Assembly (NCBI RefSeq): GCF_021648855.1 | Contig: NZ_JAKJHX010000032.1 | Coordinates: 1-46,312 of the forward strand | DNA length: 46,312 nt | Direction: 5' to 3' | Source of the DNA: Tychonema litorale BBK16 | GTDB taxonomy: Bacteria > Cyanobacteriota > Cyanobacteriia > Cyanobacteriales > Microcoleaceae | Part shown: one piece after another, positions 36,578-46,312 of the stretch | How the letters are laid out: every line of letters starts with the position of its first letter | Position numbering within the stretch: the first letter of the stretch is position 1 | Notes under the pieces: model-generated | Told to the model about the DNA's origin: nothing | Seen by the model: the letters and a program-made list of their open reading frames with translations, nothing else | Databases searched by the model: none | Translations under genes and position numbers: made by a program

Positions 36578-36651
36578 GATTCGTCTGCGTGCACGCGCAC
36601 CCGTACCACCTCTACTGAGCATCGCAGTCAGTTACCGTAGAGCGCAAACCA

Positions 36652-36846
36652 ATGCTGGGCAAACTTTTCGGCAAACCAGAGCTCAGATAACAGCGATCGC
36701 ACCTGTAGGCTTGGAAAAGCGCCAAATCGATTAACGGCCTAGAGTTTACCAAAAACAGCCAAATCGGGTGTTTGGGAACGCAACGGCTACCACAAACTCG
36801 GCGAACCCTGGGCTGAGGAACCCTACAGTGGTATGTTCTAATTCTC
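36652..36846 (+). pseudogene. Possible decayed coding remnant
   Basis: Three short coding-like stretches lie close together in different frames. One starts MLGKLFGKPELR and stops (36652). A second reads NGLEFTKNSQIG (about 36736). A third reads SGVWERNGYHKLGEPWAEEPYSGMF and stops (to 36842). Codon choice looks coding, and a frameshifted old gene would explain it. I could not assign a family, so this is a weak call. Confidence 0.25.
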
Positions 36847-37208
36847 CTGCGGTCGATCGAGACTGATGCAGATCCTCTGTAAATCTACCGTATTTCCGCG
36901 TAAGTGTTAGCTATTTTCAGACTCAGATGATCGATTGCAGAAAATATCAACATCAAACCGGTCACGAATAAATTTGATCCGAGCTGCCTCAATGCCTGTC
37001 ATGCCTGAGATAACAAGGCAAAATCCCCATATTGTTGGTGTTTATTTGTAAATAGCGATCGCCAGATAGTCCCTCAGATTAATCGCATTTATAAAGCCTG
37101 TATAAAGTCTGGATGAAGAGTCTGTCACAACTAGCCTGAAGTGCCAACAGCATCGAAAAAATAGGTGATAATCAAGTCATGGAAATCGTCAACTAAAAAC
37201 TAAAAGTT

Positions 37209-37904
37209 ATGAACACCAAATTTCTATCCGCTCTAACTGCCACCGCTGCCGTAACAGCTTTATTGACTGCATCCGCCCCAGCCCAAGCCTTCTCCTTCGG
37301 CACCAACGGCATCACATTTGAACAAGATACAAATGTCAACTTTAAGTTCAAGGAATCTCACGGCGCGTACACTTCGTCTTTGGGAATTTACAATGTGAAG
37401 GACTCGGCAACCTCTCTAGTTAGCACCCTGTTTTCGGAAACTAAATCGTCAGACAACGGTGGCGCTAACGAATGGAAAGGAAGTCTCGGCAACACAGTGT
37501 TGGGATCAGGTTCCGCATTCTTCACATTCCTAGCCAACCAAGTTTACACTTTGGGACTCTCAAGCGGGAAGGCCGGCACTGTCTACTCGACATCGAGCCT
37601 TAATACCCGCTCAGGAGGCAGTCAACAAGCCGTGTTTGGTACGTCATCCTTGTGGACTGCCCTCGACCAAAACACAACTTCCAGATTCCAAGCAGCCGGA
37701 GACTTCACAAGCGGAGTCGGTTCTCTCTCTAACGGAGGCACCCTAATCTCCTTCGACGATCGCGGCGGCGGTAAGGACGCAGACTTCCAAGACTTCACTG
37801 TAAGCGCAGAAGCAGTTCCCGAACCGATTACTATGACTGGTTTGGCTCTTGGTTTGGGCGGCTTGATTTCAGCCCGCCGTCGTCGCAACAAAGCAGCTTC
37901 CTAG
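37209..37904 (+). CDS. PEP-CTERM sorting-signal protein
   Basis: The 231-residue protein has a signal peptide (MNTKFLSALTATAAVTALLTASAPAQA), a Ser/Gly-rich mature part, and a C-terminal PEP-CTERM tail: VPEP, a hydrophobic segment (ITMTGLALGLGGLISA) and a basic end (RRRRNK). Such tails are recognised by exosortase, and the protein is sorted to the cell surface or released, often with exopolysaccharide. The adhesion or matrix role is unknown. It is a single gene ending in a strong terminator. Confidence 0.92.
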   Translation: MNTKFLSALTATAAVTALLTASAPAQAFSFGTNGITFEQDTNVNFKFKESHGAYTSSLGIYNVKDSATSLVSTLFSETKSSDNGGANEWKGSLGNTVLGSGSAFFTFLANQVYTLGLSSGKAGTVYSTSSLNTRSGGSQQAVFGTSSLWTALDQNTTSRFQAAGDFTSGVGSLSNGGTLISFDDRGGGKDADFQDFTVSAEAVPEPITMTGLALGLGGLISARRRRNKAAS

Positions 37905-37960
37905 TGTTTTGTAAGGCTTGCGAGTTAATAAATTAATTCTGAAAGAATTAATAAACTTTG

Positions 37961-38000
37961 AAGGCGCGCCGATCGGATATCGGCTCGCCTTTTAGTTTTT
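37961..38000 (+). terminator. Intrinsic terminator after the PEP-CTERM gene
   Basis: AAGGCG-C-GCCGAT pairs with ATCGGC-T-CGCCTT around a CGGAT loop (37961-37991), followed by TTAGTTTTT. This is the clearest factor-independent terminator in the window. Confidence 0.88.
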
Positions 38001-38099
38001 AATTATCTCAAATCTCAAATCCATTGACTACTGGTCAACTACATCAAGTCCGGGAACTTGCAGCGACCTAGGTTAATCTGGTACAACTGATAAAGTTGA

Positions 38100-39401
<1,302 letters not shown>

Positions 39402-39480
39402 TCAAAGTTTAGAGTTGTATAGGCAATCCCATTGCTGACAACTTAATGTTAAACCGACAGTCTTTCTTGTTTGTGTCGAA

Positions 39481-39571
39481 GTCTAGATCCCCCCTAACCC
39501 CCCTTAATAAGGGGGGAACCGGAATCTTCTCAAAGTCCCCCTTATTAAGGGGGATTTAGGGGGATCTAGAC
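39481..39571. repeat. Large nested palindrome (GTCTAGATCCCCC...AATAAGGGGG)
   Basis: The arms 39481-39516 and 39536-39571 are near-perfect reverse complements and each contains the inner palindrome CCCCCTTAATAAGGGGG. This is a common cyanobacterial intergenic repeat. It lies downstream of ahcY and may end its transcript. Confidence 0.88.
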
Positions 39572-39646
39572 TCAGGTAAAAACGAGATTTATCAGGGCTT
39601 TCAGTCTTAAGTTGTCACCAATTGGCAGAGCCTAGGAACGAGAAAA

Positions 39647-39688
39647 CTAATGACTACTGACTAATGACTACTGACTAATGACTACTGA
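39647..39688. repeat. Three 14-bp tandem repeats upstream of dedA
   Basis: CTAATGACTACTGA is repeated three times exactly (39647, 39661, 39675). The unit is 14 bases, that is, two heptamers. The array lies in the likely promoter region of the next gene. Confidence 0.88.
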
Positions 39689-39716
39689 CTACCTATTACC
39701 AAACTATTAAATCAAA

Positions 39717-40319
39717 ATGGTTGAATGGATTACTAACACAATGCACTCGATGGGTTATCTGGGAATTGCCCTATTGATGTTCTTAGAAAACCTGTTCCCT
39801 CCCATCCCCTCAGAATTGATTATGCCGTTCGCAGGATTCACAGCATCGAAGGGGGATATGCAGTTGGCACCGGCGATCGCAGCAGGGACAATCGGCACCA
39901 TTCTAGGAGCACTTCCCTGGTACTATGCCGGTAAATTATTGAGCGAAGAACGCTTGAGGAACTTAGCAGACAAATACGGTAAATGGATTACAGTATCCGG
40001 TGCAGACATTGACAAATCAAATAGATGGTTTAACAGACACGGCAACAAAGCCGTATTTTTGTGTCGCCTCGTCCCCGGAGTTCGCACCCTGATTTCCCTA
40101 CCCGCTGGCATCAATAATATGCCTTTAATTCCCTTTTTGCTCTATTCAACAGGCGGCACTATTCTATGGGTGAGTTTCCTCACTTTTGCCGGATATGCAC
40201 TAGGCGAAAACTACGCACTTGTCGATGACTATTTGGCTCCAGTTTCCAAAATAGTTGCTGCGACTATTGTCATTGGGTTTATTTTGTGGGTTTTCAAGAA
40301 GAATATGCAAAAAGAATAG
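39717..40319 (+). CDS. DedA-family membrane protein
   Basis: The 200-residue integral membrane protein has the DedA signature ENLFPPIPSELIMPFAGF near the N-terminus, then FLCRLVPGVRTLISLPAGINNMP and a C-terminal WVFKKNMQKE. DedA/SNARE-associated proteins recycle or flip lipid carriers and phospholipids. Length and motifs are normal. It is flanked by the 14-mer array and a hairpin on its own strand. Confidence 0.92.
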   Translation: MVEWITNTMHSMGYLGIALLMFLENLFPPIPSELIMPFAGFTASKGDMQLAPAIAAGTIGTILGALPWYYAGKLLSEERLRNLADKYGKWITVSGADIDKSNRWFNRHGNKAVFLCRLVPGVRTLISLPAGINNMPLIPFLLYSTGGTILWVSFLTFAGYALGENYALVDDYLAPVSKIVAATIVIGFILWVFKKNMQKE

Positions 40320-40324
40320 AATCA

Positions 40325-40365
40325 CAGATAAATGCAGACATCAAAAAAACATCTGCGTTTATCTG
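40325..40365 (+). terminator. Hairpin after dedA
   Basis: CAGATAAATGCAGA and TCTGCGTTTATCTG pair with one mismatch around a CATCAAAAAAACA loop. The T run is poor, so it may be a terminator or a repeated hairpin of the same kind. Confidence 0.55.
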
Positions 40366-40519
40366 CGGTTAAAAATCAATTGAGTTAATCCCTATTTAGT
40401 TACAAGAGATACAGCAGCAGATCGCATATTCAAAACTTAGACAATTATTTAAAATTTGTTGAAGTTTAGACAGACAATCGTGGGAAAATAAGCAGAATTT
40501 CTATCCGCACTATTAAGAT

Positions 40520-41944
40520 ATGTACGAAAAGATTGTAGCCCCGACAACTGGTTCTAAAATTACATTCAAAGACGGTTTGCCGATCGTCCCCAATGACCCC
40601 ATCGTTCCCTTCATTCGCGGTGATGGTACGGGTGTTGACCTGTGGCCAGCATCCCAGAAAGTCATGGATGCTGCGGTAGAAATGGCCTATAGTGGCGATC
40701 GCAAAATCAACTGGTTTAAAATCTATGTAGGTGACGAAGCCTGCGATGTCTACGGTACATACCAATATCTCCCCCAAGATTCCCTAGACGCCATCAAAGA
40801 ATACGGAGTCGCCATCAAAGGCCCCCTGACAACCCCCGTAGGCGGCGGAATTCGATCGCTCAACGTAGCTTTGCGGCAAATCTTTGACCTTTACGCCTGC
40901 GTCCGCCCCTGCAAATATTATGATGGAACACCATCATTGCACAAAACCCCCGAACTGCTAGATGTCATTATTTACCGGGAAAATACAGAGGATATTTACC
41001 TGGGAATTGAATGGGCAAAAGGCAGTGAAATCGGCAAAAAACTAATTGAATACCTCAATAACGAGCTAATCCCAGCCACACCAGAACACGGCAAAAAACA
41101 AATTCGCCTCGATTCGGGAATAGGCATTAAACCGATTAGCAAAACAGGTTCTCAGCGCTTAGTGCGGCGCGCCATTACCCACGCCCTGCGGTTGCCAAAA
41201 GAAAAGCAGCAAGTAACTTTGGTGCACAAAGGCAACATCATGAAATACACCGAAGGAGCTTTCCGGGATTGGGGTTACGAATTAGCAACCACCGAATATC
41301 GTTCAGAGTGCGTCACAGAAAGAGAGTCTTGGATTCTCGGCAACAAAGAACAAAATCCTGACATTAGTTTAGAAGATAATGCCCGCCAAATAGAACCGGG
41401 CTACGACGCTTTGACACCCGAAAAACAAGCCAAAATTCGTCAAGAAGTCGCCGATGTTCTCTTTACAATTTGGGACAGTCATGGAAGCGGTAAGTGGCAA
41501 GAGAAAATCATGATCAATGATCGAATTGCCGACAGCATTTTCCAACAAATTCAAACTCGACCCGGCGAATATTCTATCTTGGCGACAATGAATTTAAACG
41601 GCGATTATTTGTCCGATGCAGCCGCCGCCATTGTCGGCGGATTGGGCATGGGCCCCGGCGCTAATATTGGTGATGAATGTGCAGTTTTTGAAGCAACTCA
41701 CGGCACTGCACCGAAACACGCTGGTTTGGATAAAGTCAATCCCGGTTCCCTGATTTTGTCCGGGGTGATGATGTTGGAATACATGGGATGGCAGGAAGCG
41801 GCAGACTTGATTAAGAAGGGTTTGGCGGCGGCAATTTCTAACGGTGAAGTTACCTACGATTTAGCCCGGTTGATGGAACCGCCGGTGCCAGAATTGAAGT
41901 GTTCGGAGTTTGCAGAAGCGATTATCAAGCATTTCGCAGATTGA
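40520..41944 (+). CDS. icd: Isocitrate dehydrogenase (NADP)
   Basis: This 474-residue enzyme oxidises isocitrate to 2-oxoglutarate, the carbon skeleton for ammonia assimilation in cyanobacteria. The substrate site [18 protein letters not shown] and [14 protein letters not shown] are intact, followed by [15 protein letters not shown] and [12 protein letters not shown] cyanobacterial insertion (about residues 265-340, around [16 protein letters not shown] and [14 protein letters not shown]) makes it longer than the Escherichia coli enzyme. The start [14 protein letters not shown] fits the family. A composite hairpin repeat begins four bases after the stop. Confidence 0.96.
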   Translation: MYEKIVAPTTGSKITFKDGLPIVPNDPIVPFIRGDGTGVDLWPASQKVMDAAVEMAYSGDRKINWFKIYVGDEACDVYGTYQYLPQDSLDAIKEYGVAIKGPLTTPVGGGIRSLNVALRQIFDLYACVRPCKYYDGTPSLHKTPELLDVIIYRENTEDIYLGIEWAKGSEIGKKLIEYLNNELIPATPEHGKKQIRLDSGIGIKPISKTGSQRLVRRAITHALRLPKEKQQVTLVHKGNIMKYTEGAFRDWGYELATTEYRSECVTERESWILGNKEQNPDISLEDNARQIEPGYDALTPEKQAKIRQEVADVLFTIWDSHGSGKWQEKIMINDRIADSIFQQIQTRPGEYSILATMNLNGDYLSDAAAAIVGGLGMGPGANIGDECAVFEATHGTAPKHAGLDKVNPGSLILSGVMMLEYMGWQEAADLIKKGLAAAISNGEVTYDLARLMEPPVPELKCSEFAEAIIKHFAD

Positions 41945-41947
41945 TCG

Positions 41948-42026
41948 CCGGAATGATATAGAGGACACGGCAGTGCCGTGTCCCTACCCAAAATAATATT
42001 GTAGGGAAACGGCACTGCCGTGTCCT
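41948..42026. repeat. Composite hairpin repeat, copy F
   Basis: A half hairpin 2 (CCGGAATGATATA) is followed by hairpin 1 (arms 41961-41987 and 42001-42026, loop CCAAAATAATATT). It fills the gap between the convergent icd and GST genes and is a likely two-way terminator. Confidence 0.85.
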
Positions 42027-42042
42027 AATTTCTGTCAACTGT

Positions 42043-42651
42043 TTAAGAGGCTGGAATTGCCATGCCGCGCTGTACTGCGGGGCGTTCTTGCAAGGTTTCT
42101 ACCCAGCGTTTCAGATGGGGGTGGTTGTCGAGGGTTAATCCTTGAAACTCATAAATGGCAACCCAGGGATAGGTAGCAATATCGGCAATTGAATAGTCGC
42201 CGCAGATGTACTCGTATTTTGCTAGTTGATTGTCTAATACTCCGTAGAGTCGCAAAGTTTCTTTTTCGTAGCGCCCAATTGCATAGGGAATTGGTTCTGG
42301 TGCAAAGCGTTTGAAGTGGTTGAGTTGACCGAACATTGGCCCGACGCTGGCCATTTGAAACATCAACCATTCCATGACTTGAAAGTATTTTTCTTTGTCG
42401 GTGGGTAAAAATCTGCCTATTTTTTCGGCAAGATAGATCAGGATAGCACCAGACTCGAATACCGTGATGCCATTATCGCGATCGACTATAGCAGGGATTT
42501 TGCTGTTGGGATTGATGGCGATGAATTCTGGGCTAAATTGGTCGTTTTTTGTGATGTCTATGACGTGCACGTTGTAGGGTAAGCCTATTTCTTCGAGCAT
42601 GATGGAGACTTTGCGGCCGTTGGGCGTGGTAAAAGTGTAGAGGTCAATCAT
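42043..42651 (-). CDS. Glutathione S-transferase (Ure2/YfcG-like)
   Basis: The 202-residue protein begins MIDLYTFTTPNGRKVSIMLEEIGLPY, with the TPN motif of the YfcG/YghU disulfide-reductase type, then NPNSKIPAIVD and FESGAILIYLAEK. The C-terminal helical domain contains the IADIATYPWV segment. It conjugates or reduces glutathione substrates in the cytosol. The start is ATG 42651; an upstream Met at 42708 adds a poor extension. It converges with icd. Confidence 0.9.
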   Translation of the reverse strand: MIDLYTFTTPNGRKVSIMLEEIGLPYNVHVIDITKNDQFSPEFIAINPNSKIPAIVDRDNGITVFESGAILIYLAEKIGRFLPTDKEKYFQVMEWLMFQMASVGPMFGQLNHFKRFAPEPIPYAIGRYEKETLRLYGVLDNQLAKYEYICGDYSIADIATYPWVAIYEFQGLTLDNHPHLKRWVETLQERPAVQRGMAIPAS

Positions 42652-42789
42652 ACTTGCGATGTTATGTTGTAAGTTGGGAAGGCAGGAAATAAACGGAAAT
42701 TTTATCACAATTTGGCAGAAAATTGCGGAATTTTTTATCGATCGTGTTAAAATTAGCTGATAATAATAGAATCATGCCGATCGCCCGCA

Positions 42790-43182
42790 ATGGACATTAT
42801 TGAAATTCTCAAAGACGACTATCAAAGATTTCCCGAAAATCAGACCTACAGTATTTACGCAAAAGATGTTTATTTTGAAGATCCGGTGAATCGATTTACA
42901 GGAGTCGATCGCTACCGCCAAATGATCGGGTTTATGGGTACTTTTTTTCAGGATATAAATCTAGATTTGCACGGGATTTCGCAATCGGGAGATAGCATAG
43001 ACACCCGGTGGACGCTGAGTTGGACTGCGCCGTTACCTTGGAGGCCGAAAATGGCGATCGCAGGTAGAAGCGAAATGAAAGTCAATTCTGAAAATTTAAT
43101 AGTTTCTCACATCGATTACTGGAACTGTTCGCGGTTGGATGTGCTCAAACAATTGGTATTTCCAGTGAAAGCTAATATTTGA
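42790..43182 (+). CDS. DUF2358 (NTF2/SnoaL-like fold) protein
   Basis: This 130-residue protein has the pattern IYAKDVYFEDPVNRFTGVDRYRQMI, typical of cyanobacterial and plastid DUF2358 proteins with an NTF2-like fold. The C-terminal half ends HIDYWNCSRLDVLKQLVFP. The function is unknown. It is a lone plus-strand gene diverging from the GST gene. Confidence 0.85.
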   Translation: MDIIEILKDDYQRFPENQTYSIYAKDVYFEDPVNRFTGVDRYRQMIGFMGTFFQDINLDLHGISQSGDSIDTRWTLSWTAPLPWRPKMAIAGRSEMKVNSENLIVSHIDYWNCSRLDVLKQLVFPVKANI

Positions 43183-43192
43183 ATTGCTAAAA

Positions 43193-43573
43193 CTATTGCG
43201 TTCCAAAAACATAACTATGGGGCAAATGAATAAGCTGATCTTGATATTCACGTTCAAAAGATGCCTGTGCTAAAAAAATTAACTCATCAACATTTTGCCC
43301 TACAGTTAACTTAACGTTGAGAATAAAAATTCCTGGTATATGACGACCTTCGTTGATGTGATCCACCAAGTGGACAGGCATAGATTTACGATTGTTAGTC
43401 ACCAGGATAAAATTATACTCCTCGCACCAAAGTAAAATTTCTGGATCTAAGGTACCTCTGGGGGGACAGTTAGGTTCACCCACAGCCCAAACGATTAGAT
43501 CCGACTCATTTTTACTTAATCCCACTTTGTAGATCGGATCTACATTTTCATCCAGAATATATTTTAAAGGCAT
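43193..43573 (-). CDS. DUF5615-like PIN-type toxin candidate
   Basis: The 126-residue protein begins MPLKYILDENVDPIY with D8/E9, followed by ILVTNNRKSMP, which fit the DUF5615 PIN-like family. PIN toxins cut RNA. Its ATG overlaps the stop of the upstream DUF433 gene as TAATG, so the two are translationally coupled and likely a toxin-antitoxin pair. The family is a less studied TA type, so the activity is an inference. Confidence 0.78.
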   Translation of the reverse strand: MPLKYILDENVDPIYKVGLSKNESDLIVWAVGEPNCPPRGTLDPEILLWCEEYNFILVTNNRKSMPVHLVDHINEGRHIPGIFILNVKLTVGQNVDELIFLAQASFEREYQDQLIHLPHSYVFGTQ

Positions 43574-43902
43574 TATACTTTCTGAATAACCTCTCTTTCT
43601 GCTCTTAGTTTTCTCATGCGGATAGCAGAGGGGAGCGGGTTAAGTTCTTGTGCTTTCAGTTGCTGATGACTCCAGTCCAACCAGTCAGCAATGTAGCTAC
43701 TAATTACCTCTTGATTGTGCAGATAGTAAAGGATAGTGGCATAAACTTGTTCCAAGTTAAGAGATGGATAAGTTTGAGCAATTTGTTCGGGAGTGCGAGC
43801 GCGATGAATGAAATCATATAGAATAGTTTCAATGCCGATTCGCGTCCCTTTGACCCGAATATCATCGGGCCGCTGAAAGTCAAAATAGTCTTCGAGTTGC
43901 AT
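43573..43902 (-). CDS. DUF433 antitoxin-like protein
   Basis: The 109-residue protein contains RPDDIRVKGTRIGIETILYDFIHRARTPEQIAQTYPSLNLEQVYATILYYLHN, the DUF433 core, a winged-helix-like domain typical of VapB-type antitoxins. It is the first gene of the pair and ends in TAATG with the PIN-like gene. It probably binds DNA and represses its own operon. Confidence 0.82.
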   Translation of the reverse strand: MQLEDYFDFQRPDDIRVKGTRIGIETILYDFIHRARTPEQIAQTYPSLNLEQVYATILYYLHNQEVISSYIADWLDWSHQQLKAQELNPLPSAIRMRKLRAEREVIQKV

Positions 43903-43956
43903 GGGCGAATACTTTTTTTAAAGTTGGTGGAAATTGAGTTCCTAGTTTATATTATA

Positions 43957-44295
43957 TCATGTCCCCTTTTCTTGAACAAGTACATATAAAAAGAATATAG
44001 GAGATAAAACAATGGAACCGGAATACGATCTTTCAAAAATGAAAAAAAGACCTAATCCTTTTGCCAAACAGTGCTCAATCGGTAAAAGCAAATCTAATAA
44101 AAATGTCAAATTATGAGTTTTACTGAAAACAATTCCTGCTTCTTGCAAACGCGCTTTCAGATATTTCTCGACACACTGTTGAGCGTGAAAACACGCCGCA
44201 TCATAGTTTGGAGATTTCCTCGCTCTCAATTCCCGCAAAGCAGTAGTAAAATCCCCTTCCGCTTTATCCACCCATTCAATTGTTAGCGGATTCAT
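43957..44295 (-). CDS. HEPN-domain protein, C-terminus looks altered
   Basis: The 112-residue protein has the HEPN core DFTTALRELRARKSPNYDAACFHAQQCVEKYLKARL and HNLTFLLDLLLPIE, where an MNT-HEPN toxin is expected. The tail after LLLPIE (EHCLAKGLGLFFIFERSYSGSIVLSPIF...) is hydrophobic and unlike the usual final helices with a Tyr-Pro-Gly-Glu segment. Either the gene is truncated by an insertion or frameshift, or it is a divergent family member. It overlaps the upstream MNT gene by 20 bases. Confidence 0.7.
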   Translation of the reverse strand: MNPLTIEWVDKAEGDFTTALRELRARKSPNYDAACFHAQQCVEKYLKARLQEAGIVFSKTHNLTFLLDLLLPIEHCLAKGLGLFFIFERSYSGSIVLSPIFFLYVLVQEKGT

Positions 44296-44587
44296 AAATC
44301 ACCTTTCCTTTTTCGATAATTTCGCGAATAAAAAAATCATTCCAGGCAAGACGCTGCTCTATTTCTACAGGAGTTCTGACTAATAAATCTATGGCAAACT
44401 TCGGTTGAATTTTATTTAAAATTTCCCAAGTTTTGCGAAAACTGCTCCCCTCATAAGGCAAAACGACTAACAAATCTACATCCGAGTCATCTTGAGGTTT
44501 TCCATAGGCATAGGAGCCAAATAAAATAATTTTTTCTGGCTTGAATTCATCATAAATCGCTTTACTTATCTCTAAAATTTTTGCCAT
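44276..44587 (-). CDS. MNT-type nucleotidyltransferase (antitoxin of HEPN pair)
   Basis: The 103-residue protein has the minimal nucleotidyltransferase motif GSYAYG (24-29) and the D36-V-D38 metal pair (DSDVDLLVV). In MNT-HEPN pairs the MNT protein adds AMP to the HEPN RNase and silences it. I took ATG 44587 (MAKILEIS) over an upstream Met at 44596. The overlap with the HEPN gene supports one operon. Confidence 0.9.
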   Translation of the reverse strand: MAKILEISKAIYDEFKPEKIILFGSYAYGKPQDDSDVDLLVVLPYEGSSFRKTWEILNKIQPKFAIDLLVRTPVEIEQRLAWNDFFIREIIEKGKVIYESANN

Positions 44588-44596
44588 GTCTATCAT

Positions 44597-44901
44597 TGCA
44601 AATTCACCCTAGTTTAGGGAATATAATTTAAATAAAAAATACCAGTAAAATCAAAGGTTTTTGGTAGATTTTTACAAAATTATAAGATTTATTTTAGCAT
44701 CAGTATGAAATTTTGAGTATGACTAAATACGATCGCCCTTTAAATTCACCCCACTATTGACATCGCATCAATTTAGTGCATCACAAAAAATTTGCTGTGT
44801 CCGGTGGCTTGTCGCCCAAATTAATTCCCGCACTAAATTAATCTCCGTTACAGAACGTTACAATATAGGAGTAAACAATATTCAAACGAGCTAAACAATC
44901 A
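44597..44901. other. Promoter region between MNT and ArsA-type genes
   Basis: No gene was seen. The region carries TTGACA at 44757 and TACAATAT at 44859, but their spacing is not good for one promoter. AT-rich repeats dominate the left half. Confidence 0.5.
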
Positions 44902-46074
44902 ATGCGCTTAATATTAATGACCGGAAAAGGCGGCGTCGGCAAAACCTCCGTAGCCGCCGCCACAGGGCTGCGATGTGCCGAATTAGGCTACAAAACCCTA
45001 GTGCTGAGCACAGATCCCGCCCACTCCCTAGCCGACAGCTTCGACATGGAACTCGGACACGATTCGCGGCTGGTAAAACCAAATTTGTGGGCAGCAGAAT
45101 TAGACGCTCTCAGGGAATTGGAAGGCAATTGGGGAGCAGTTAAACGCTACATTACTCAAGTCTTGCGCGCCCAGGGACTCGAAGGCGTGCAAGCTGAAGA
45201 ATTAGCCATACTTCCAGGAATGGATGAAATCTTCGGTTTAGTGCGAATGAAGAGGCATTTTGACGAAGGCGAATTTGATGTTTTAATTATCGATTCGGCT
45301 CCGACTGGCACAGCATTGAGACTGCTAAGTTTGCCCGAAGTTGGCGGCTGGTACATGAGAAAATTTTACAAGCCGTTGCAAGGCATATCCGCCGCCCTTC
45401 GACCTTTAGTTGAACCTATTTTTAGACCGCTTGCGGGTTTTTCTTTGCCAGACAAAGAGGTGATGGATGCACCTTATGAATTTTACGAACAAATCGAAGC
45501 TTTGGAAAAGATTTTAACCGACAATACTGTCACTTCCGTAAGGTTAGTTACCAATCCCGAAAAAATGGTAATTAAAGAATCTTTGCGCGCTCACGCTTAT
45601 TTGAGTTTGTACAATGTAGCCACAGATTTAGTCGTAGCAAACCGGATTATTCCTGAAGAAGTAACCGACCCATTTTTCAAACGATGGAAAGAAAGTCAGG
45701 AGCAATACCGTCAGGAAATTCACGCTGATTTCATGCCGCTGCCCGTTAAAGAAGTGCCGCTTTATTCCGAAGAAATGTGTGGTTTGCCAGCATTAGAACG
45801 GTTAAAAGAAACGCTTTACAAAGACGAAGATCCCAGTCAAATTTATCACAAAGAAAATACGATTAGGATTGTTCAGGAAAATAATCAATACAGTCTTGAA
45901 CTGTATTTGCCTGGAATTGCTAAGGATCAGGTTCAGTTGACCAAAACTGGAGACGAGTTGAATGTTCGGATTGGGAATCATCGCCGGAATATGGTTTTGC
46001 CGCAAGCTTTAGCGGCGCTGCAACCTTCGGGGGCGAAGATGGAGGATGATTATTTGAAGATTAAGTTTGCTTAA
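44902..46074 (+). CDS. ArsA/Get3-like ATPase with C-terminal HSP20-like domain
   Basis: The 390-residue cytosolic ATPase has the deviant Walker A motif GKGGVGKT at residues 8-15, then [18 protein letters not shown] and [16 protein letters not shown], typical of the ArsA/Get3 family. The C-terminal ~70 residues ([32 protein letters not shown]) are a small HSP20-like domain often attached to ArsA-type proteins in cyanobacteria. It may target tail-anchored or oxyanion substrates. The function is not proven in cyanobacteria. Confidence 0.92.
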   Translation: MRLILMTGKGGVGKTSVAAATGLRCAELGYKTLVLSTDPAHSLADSFDMELGHDSRLVKPNLWAAELDALRELEGNWGAVKRYITQVLRAQGLEGVQAEELAILPGMDEIFGLVRMKRHFDEGEFDVLIIDSAPTGTALRLLSLPEVGGWYMRKFYKPLQGISAALRPLVEPIFRPLAGFSLPDKEVMDAPYEFYEQIEALEKILTDNTVTSVRLVTNPEKMVIKESLRAHAYLSLYNVATDLVVANRIIPEEVTDPFFKRWKESQEQYRQEIHADFMPLPVKEVPLYSEEMCGLPALERLKETLYKDEDPSQIYHKENTIRIVQENNQYSLELYLPGIAKDQVQLTKTGDELNVRIGNHRRNMVLPQALAALQPSGAKMEDDYLKIKFA

Positions 46075-46083
46075 CTAGGACTT

Positions 46084-46184
46084 ATAGCAATCCTAAATGA
46101 TTCGTAAATAGTTTTACCCCACCCCAACCCTCCCCTTACTAAGGGGAAGGAGTAAGAAATTCACAAATGATTTAGGATTGCTAT
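46084..46184. repeat. MITE-like element, second copy (see 3751)
   Basis: The terminal arms (46084-46102 and 46166-46184) equal those of the 3751-3874 element, while the interior is GTTTTACCCCACCCCAACCC-type sequence. It lies just after the ArsA-type gene stop. Confidence 0.78.
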
Positions 46185-46312
46185 ATATCAATTCCGGTTG
46201 CACCGGAATGATATAGAGGAGACGGCAGTGCCGTGTCCCTACTGAAAATAATATTGTAGGGACACAAGTCGGAGGCCAAGCGGTCTTAGGAAGACAACCG
46301 CCTCAGACAACT
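46185..46312. repeat. Composite hairpin repeat, copy G (right arm interrupted)
   Basis: Hairpin 2 (46185-46214) precedes hairpin 1 (left arm 46218-46242). The right arm starts GTAGGGACAC at 46256 but changes to unrelated sequence at 46266, where another hairpin (GCGGTCTTAGGAAGACAACC) begins. The window ends there. Confidence 0.7.

Larger units (their letters stand above)
36386..37208. other. Gene-poor region, 823 bp
   Basis: No convincing intact gene was seen. It holds a terminator-like hairpin at 36557, coding-like fragments at about 36652-36846, two GCGATCGC octamers, and the upstream region of the PEP-CTERM gene near 37090-37208. The 69-residue plus-strand frame at 36431 looks random. Confidence 0.7.

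Noticed and set aside
36431..36640. 69-residue plus-strand frame in the gene-poor region
   Set aside because: No motif or ribosome binding site, and codon use looks random.
39647..39688. Possible CRISPR array
   Set aside because: The 14-bp units are directly adjacent with no spacers; the other tandem repeats are also spacerless. No cas gene is in the window.

Overview
The window looks like chromosome from a filamentous cyanobacterium, probably a non-heterocystous Oscillatoriales/Microcoleaceae relative. The evidence is frequent GCGATCGC (HIP1-type) octamers, tocopherol genes (homogentisate prenyltransferase and a tocopherol-type methyltransferase), a PEP-CTERM protein, several cyanobacterial two-component kinases, many heptamer tandem repeats (STRR type), and a small secreted protein ending in ERGSGR. 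The taxonomic call is inference; no rRNA is present.

Layout. 0-8 kb: tRNA-Cys, a sensor kinase diverging from a TldD-type peptidase gene, then a two-kinase signalling operon (membrane hybrid kinase plus soluble REC-kinase). 8-10 kb: a small-peptide locus on the minus strand with a PatX-like RGSGR peptide, two HetR-like boxes upstream and a second small exported ORF, followed by coaE. 10-15 kb: a secreted filamentous-hemagglutinin protein with a C-terminal CHAT caspase-like domain. 15-19 kb: two PD-(D/E)XK-like proteins, an exported trypsin-like protease with TPRs, and a Doc-type toxin-antitoxin pair. 19-21 kb: cobA-hemD fusion. 21-33.6 kb: two convergent giant glycosyltransferase genes, one GT-MT-MT-GT2 and one of 3109 residues with five TPR+GT9-like modules and a terminal GT4. 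33.7-36 kb: tocopherol genes. 36-46 kb: small membrane protein, a long gene-poor stretch, PEP-CTERM protein, ahcY, DedA, icd, GST, DUF2358, two more TA-like pairs, and an ArsA-type ATPase.

The most interesting locus is patX-like. On the minus strand, two 41-bp repeats upstream of the ERGSGR ORF carry GGGTATAACCCC and GGGTGTAACCCC, each one base away from the core of the known HetR site (GGGTCTAACCCC). This supports a HetR-PatX patterning circuit in what may be an organism without heterocysts. The second theme is repeat invasion. Composite hairpins, nested palindromes and heptamer arrays fill most intergenic gaps. The same repeat types are also found in frame inside genes (hemD, the giant glycosyltransferase, a histidine-kinase ATPase domain), in two different reading frames.

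All functional names come from motif recognition by eye. No database search or structure prediction was run.
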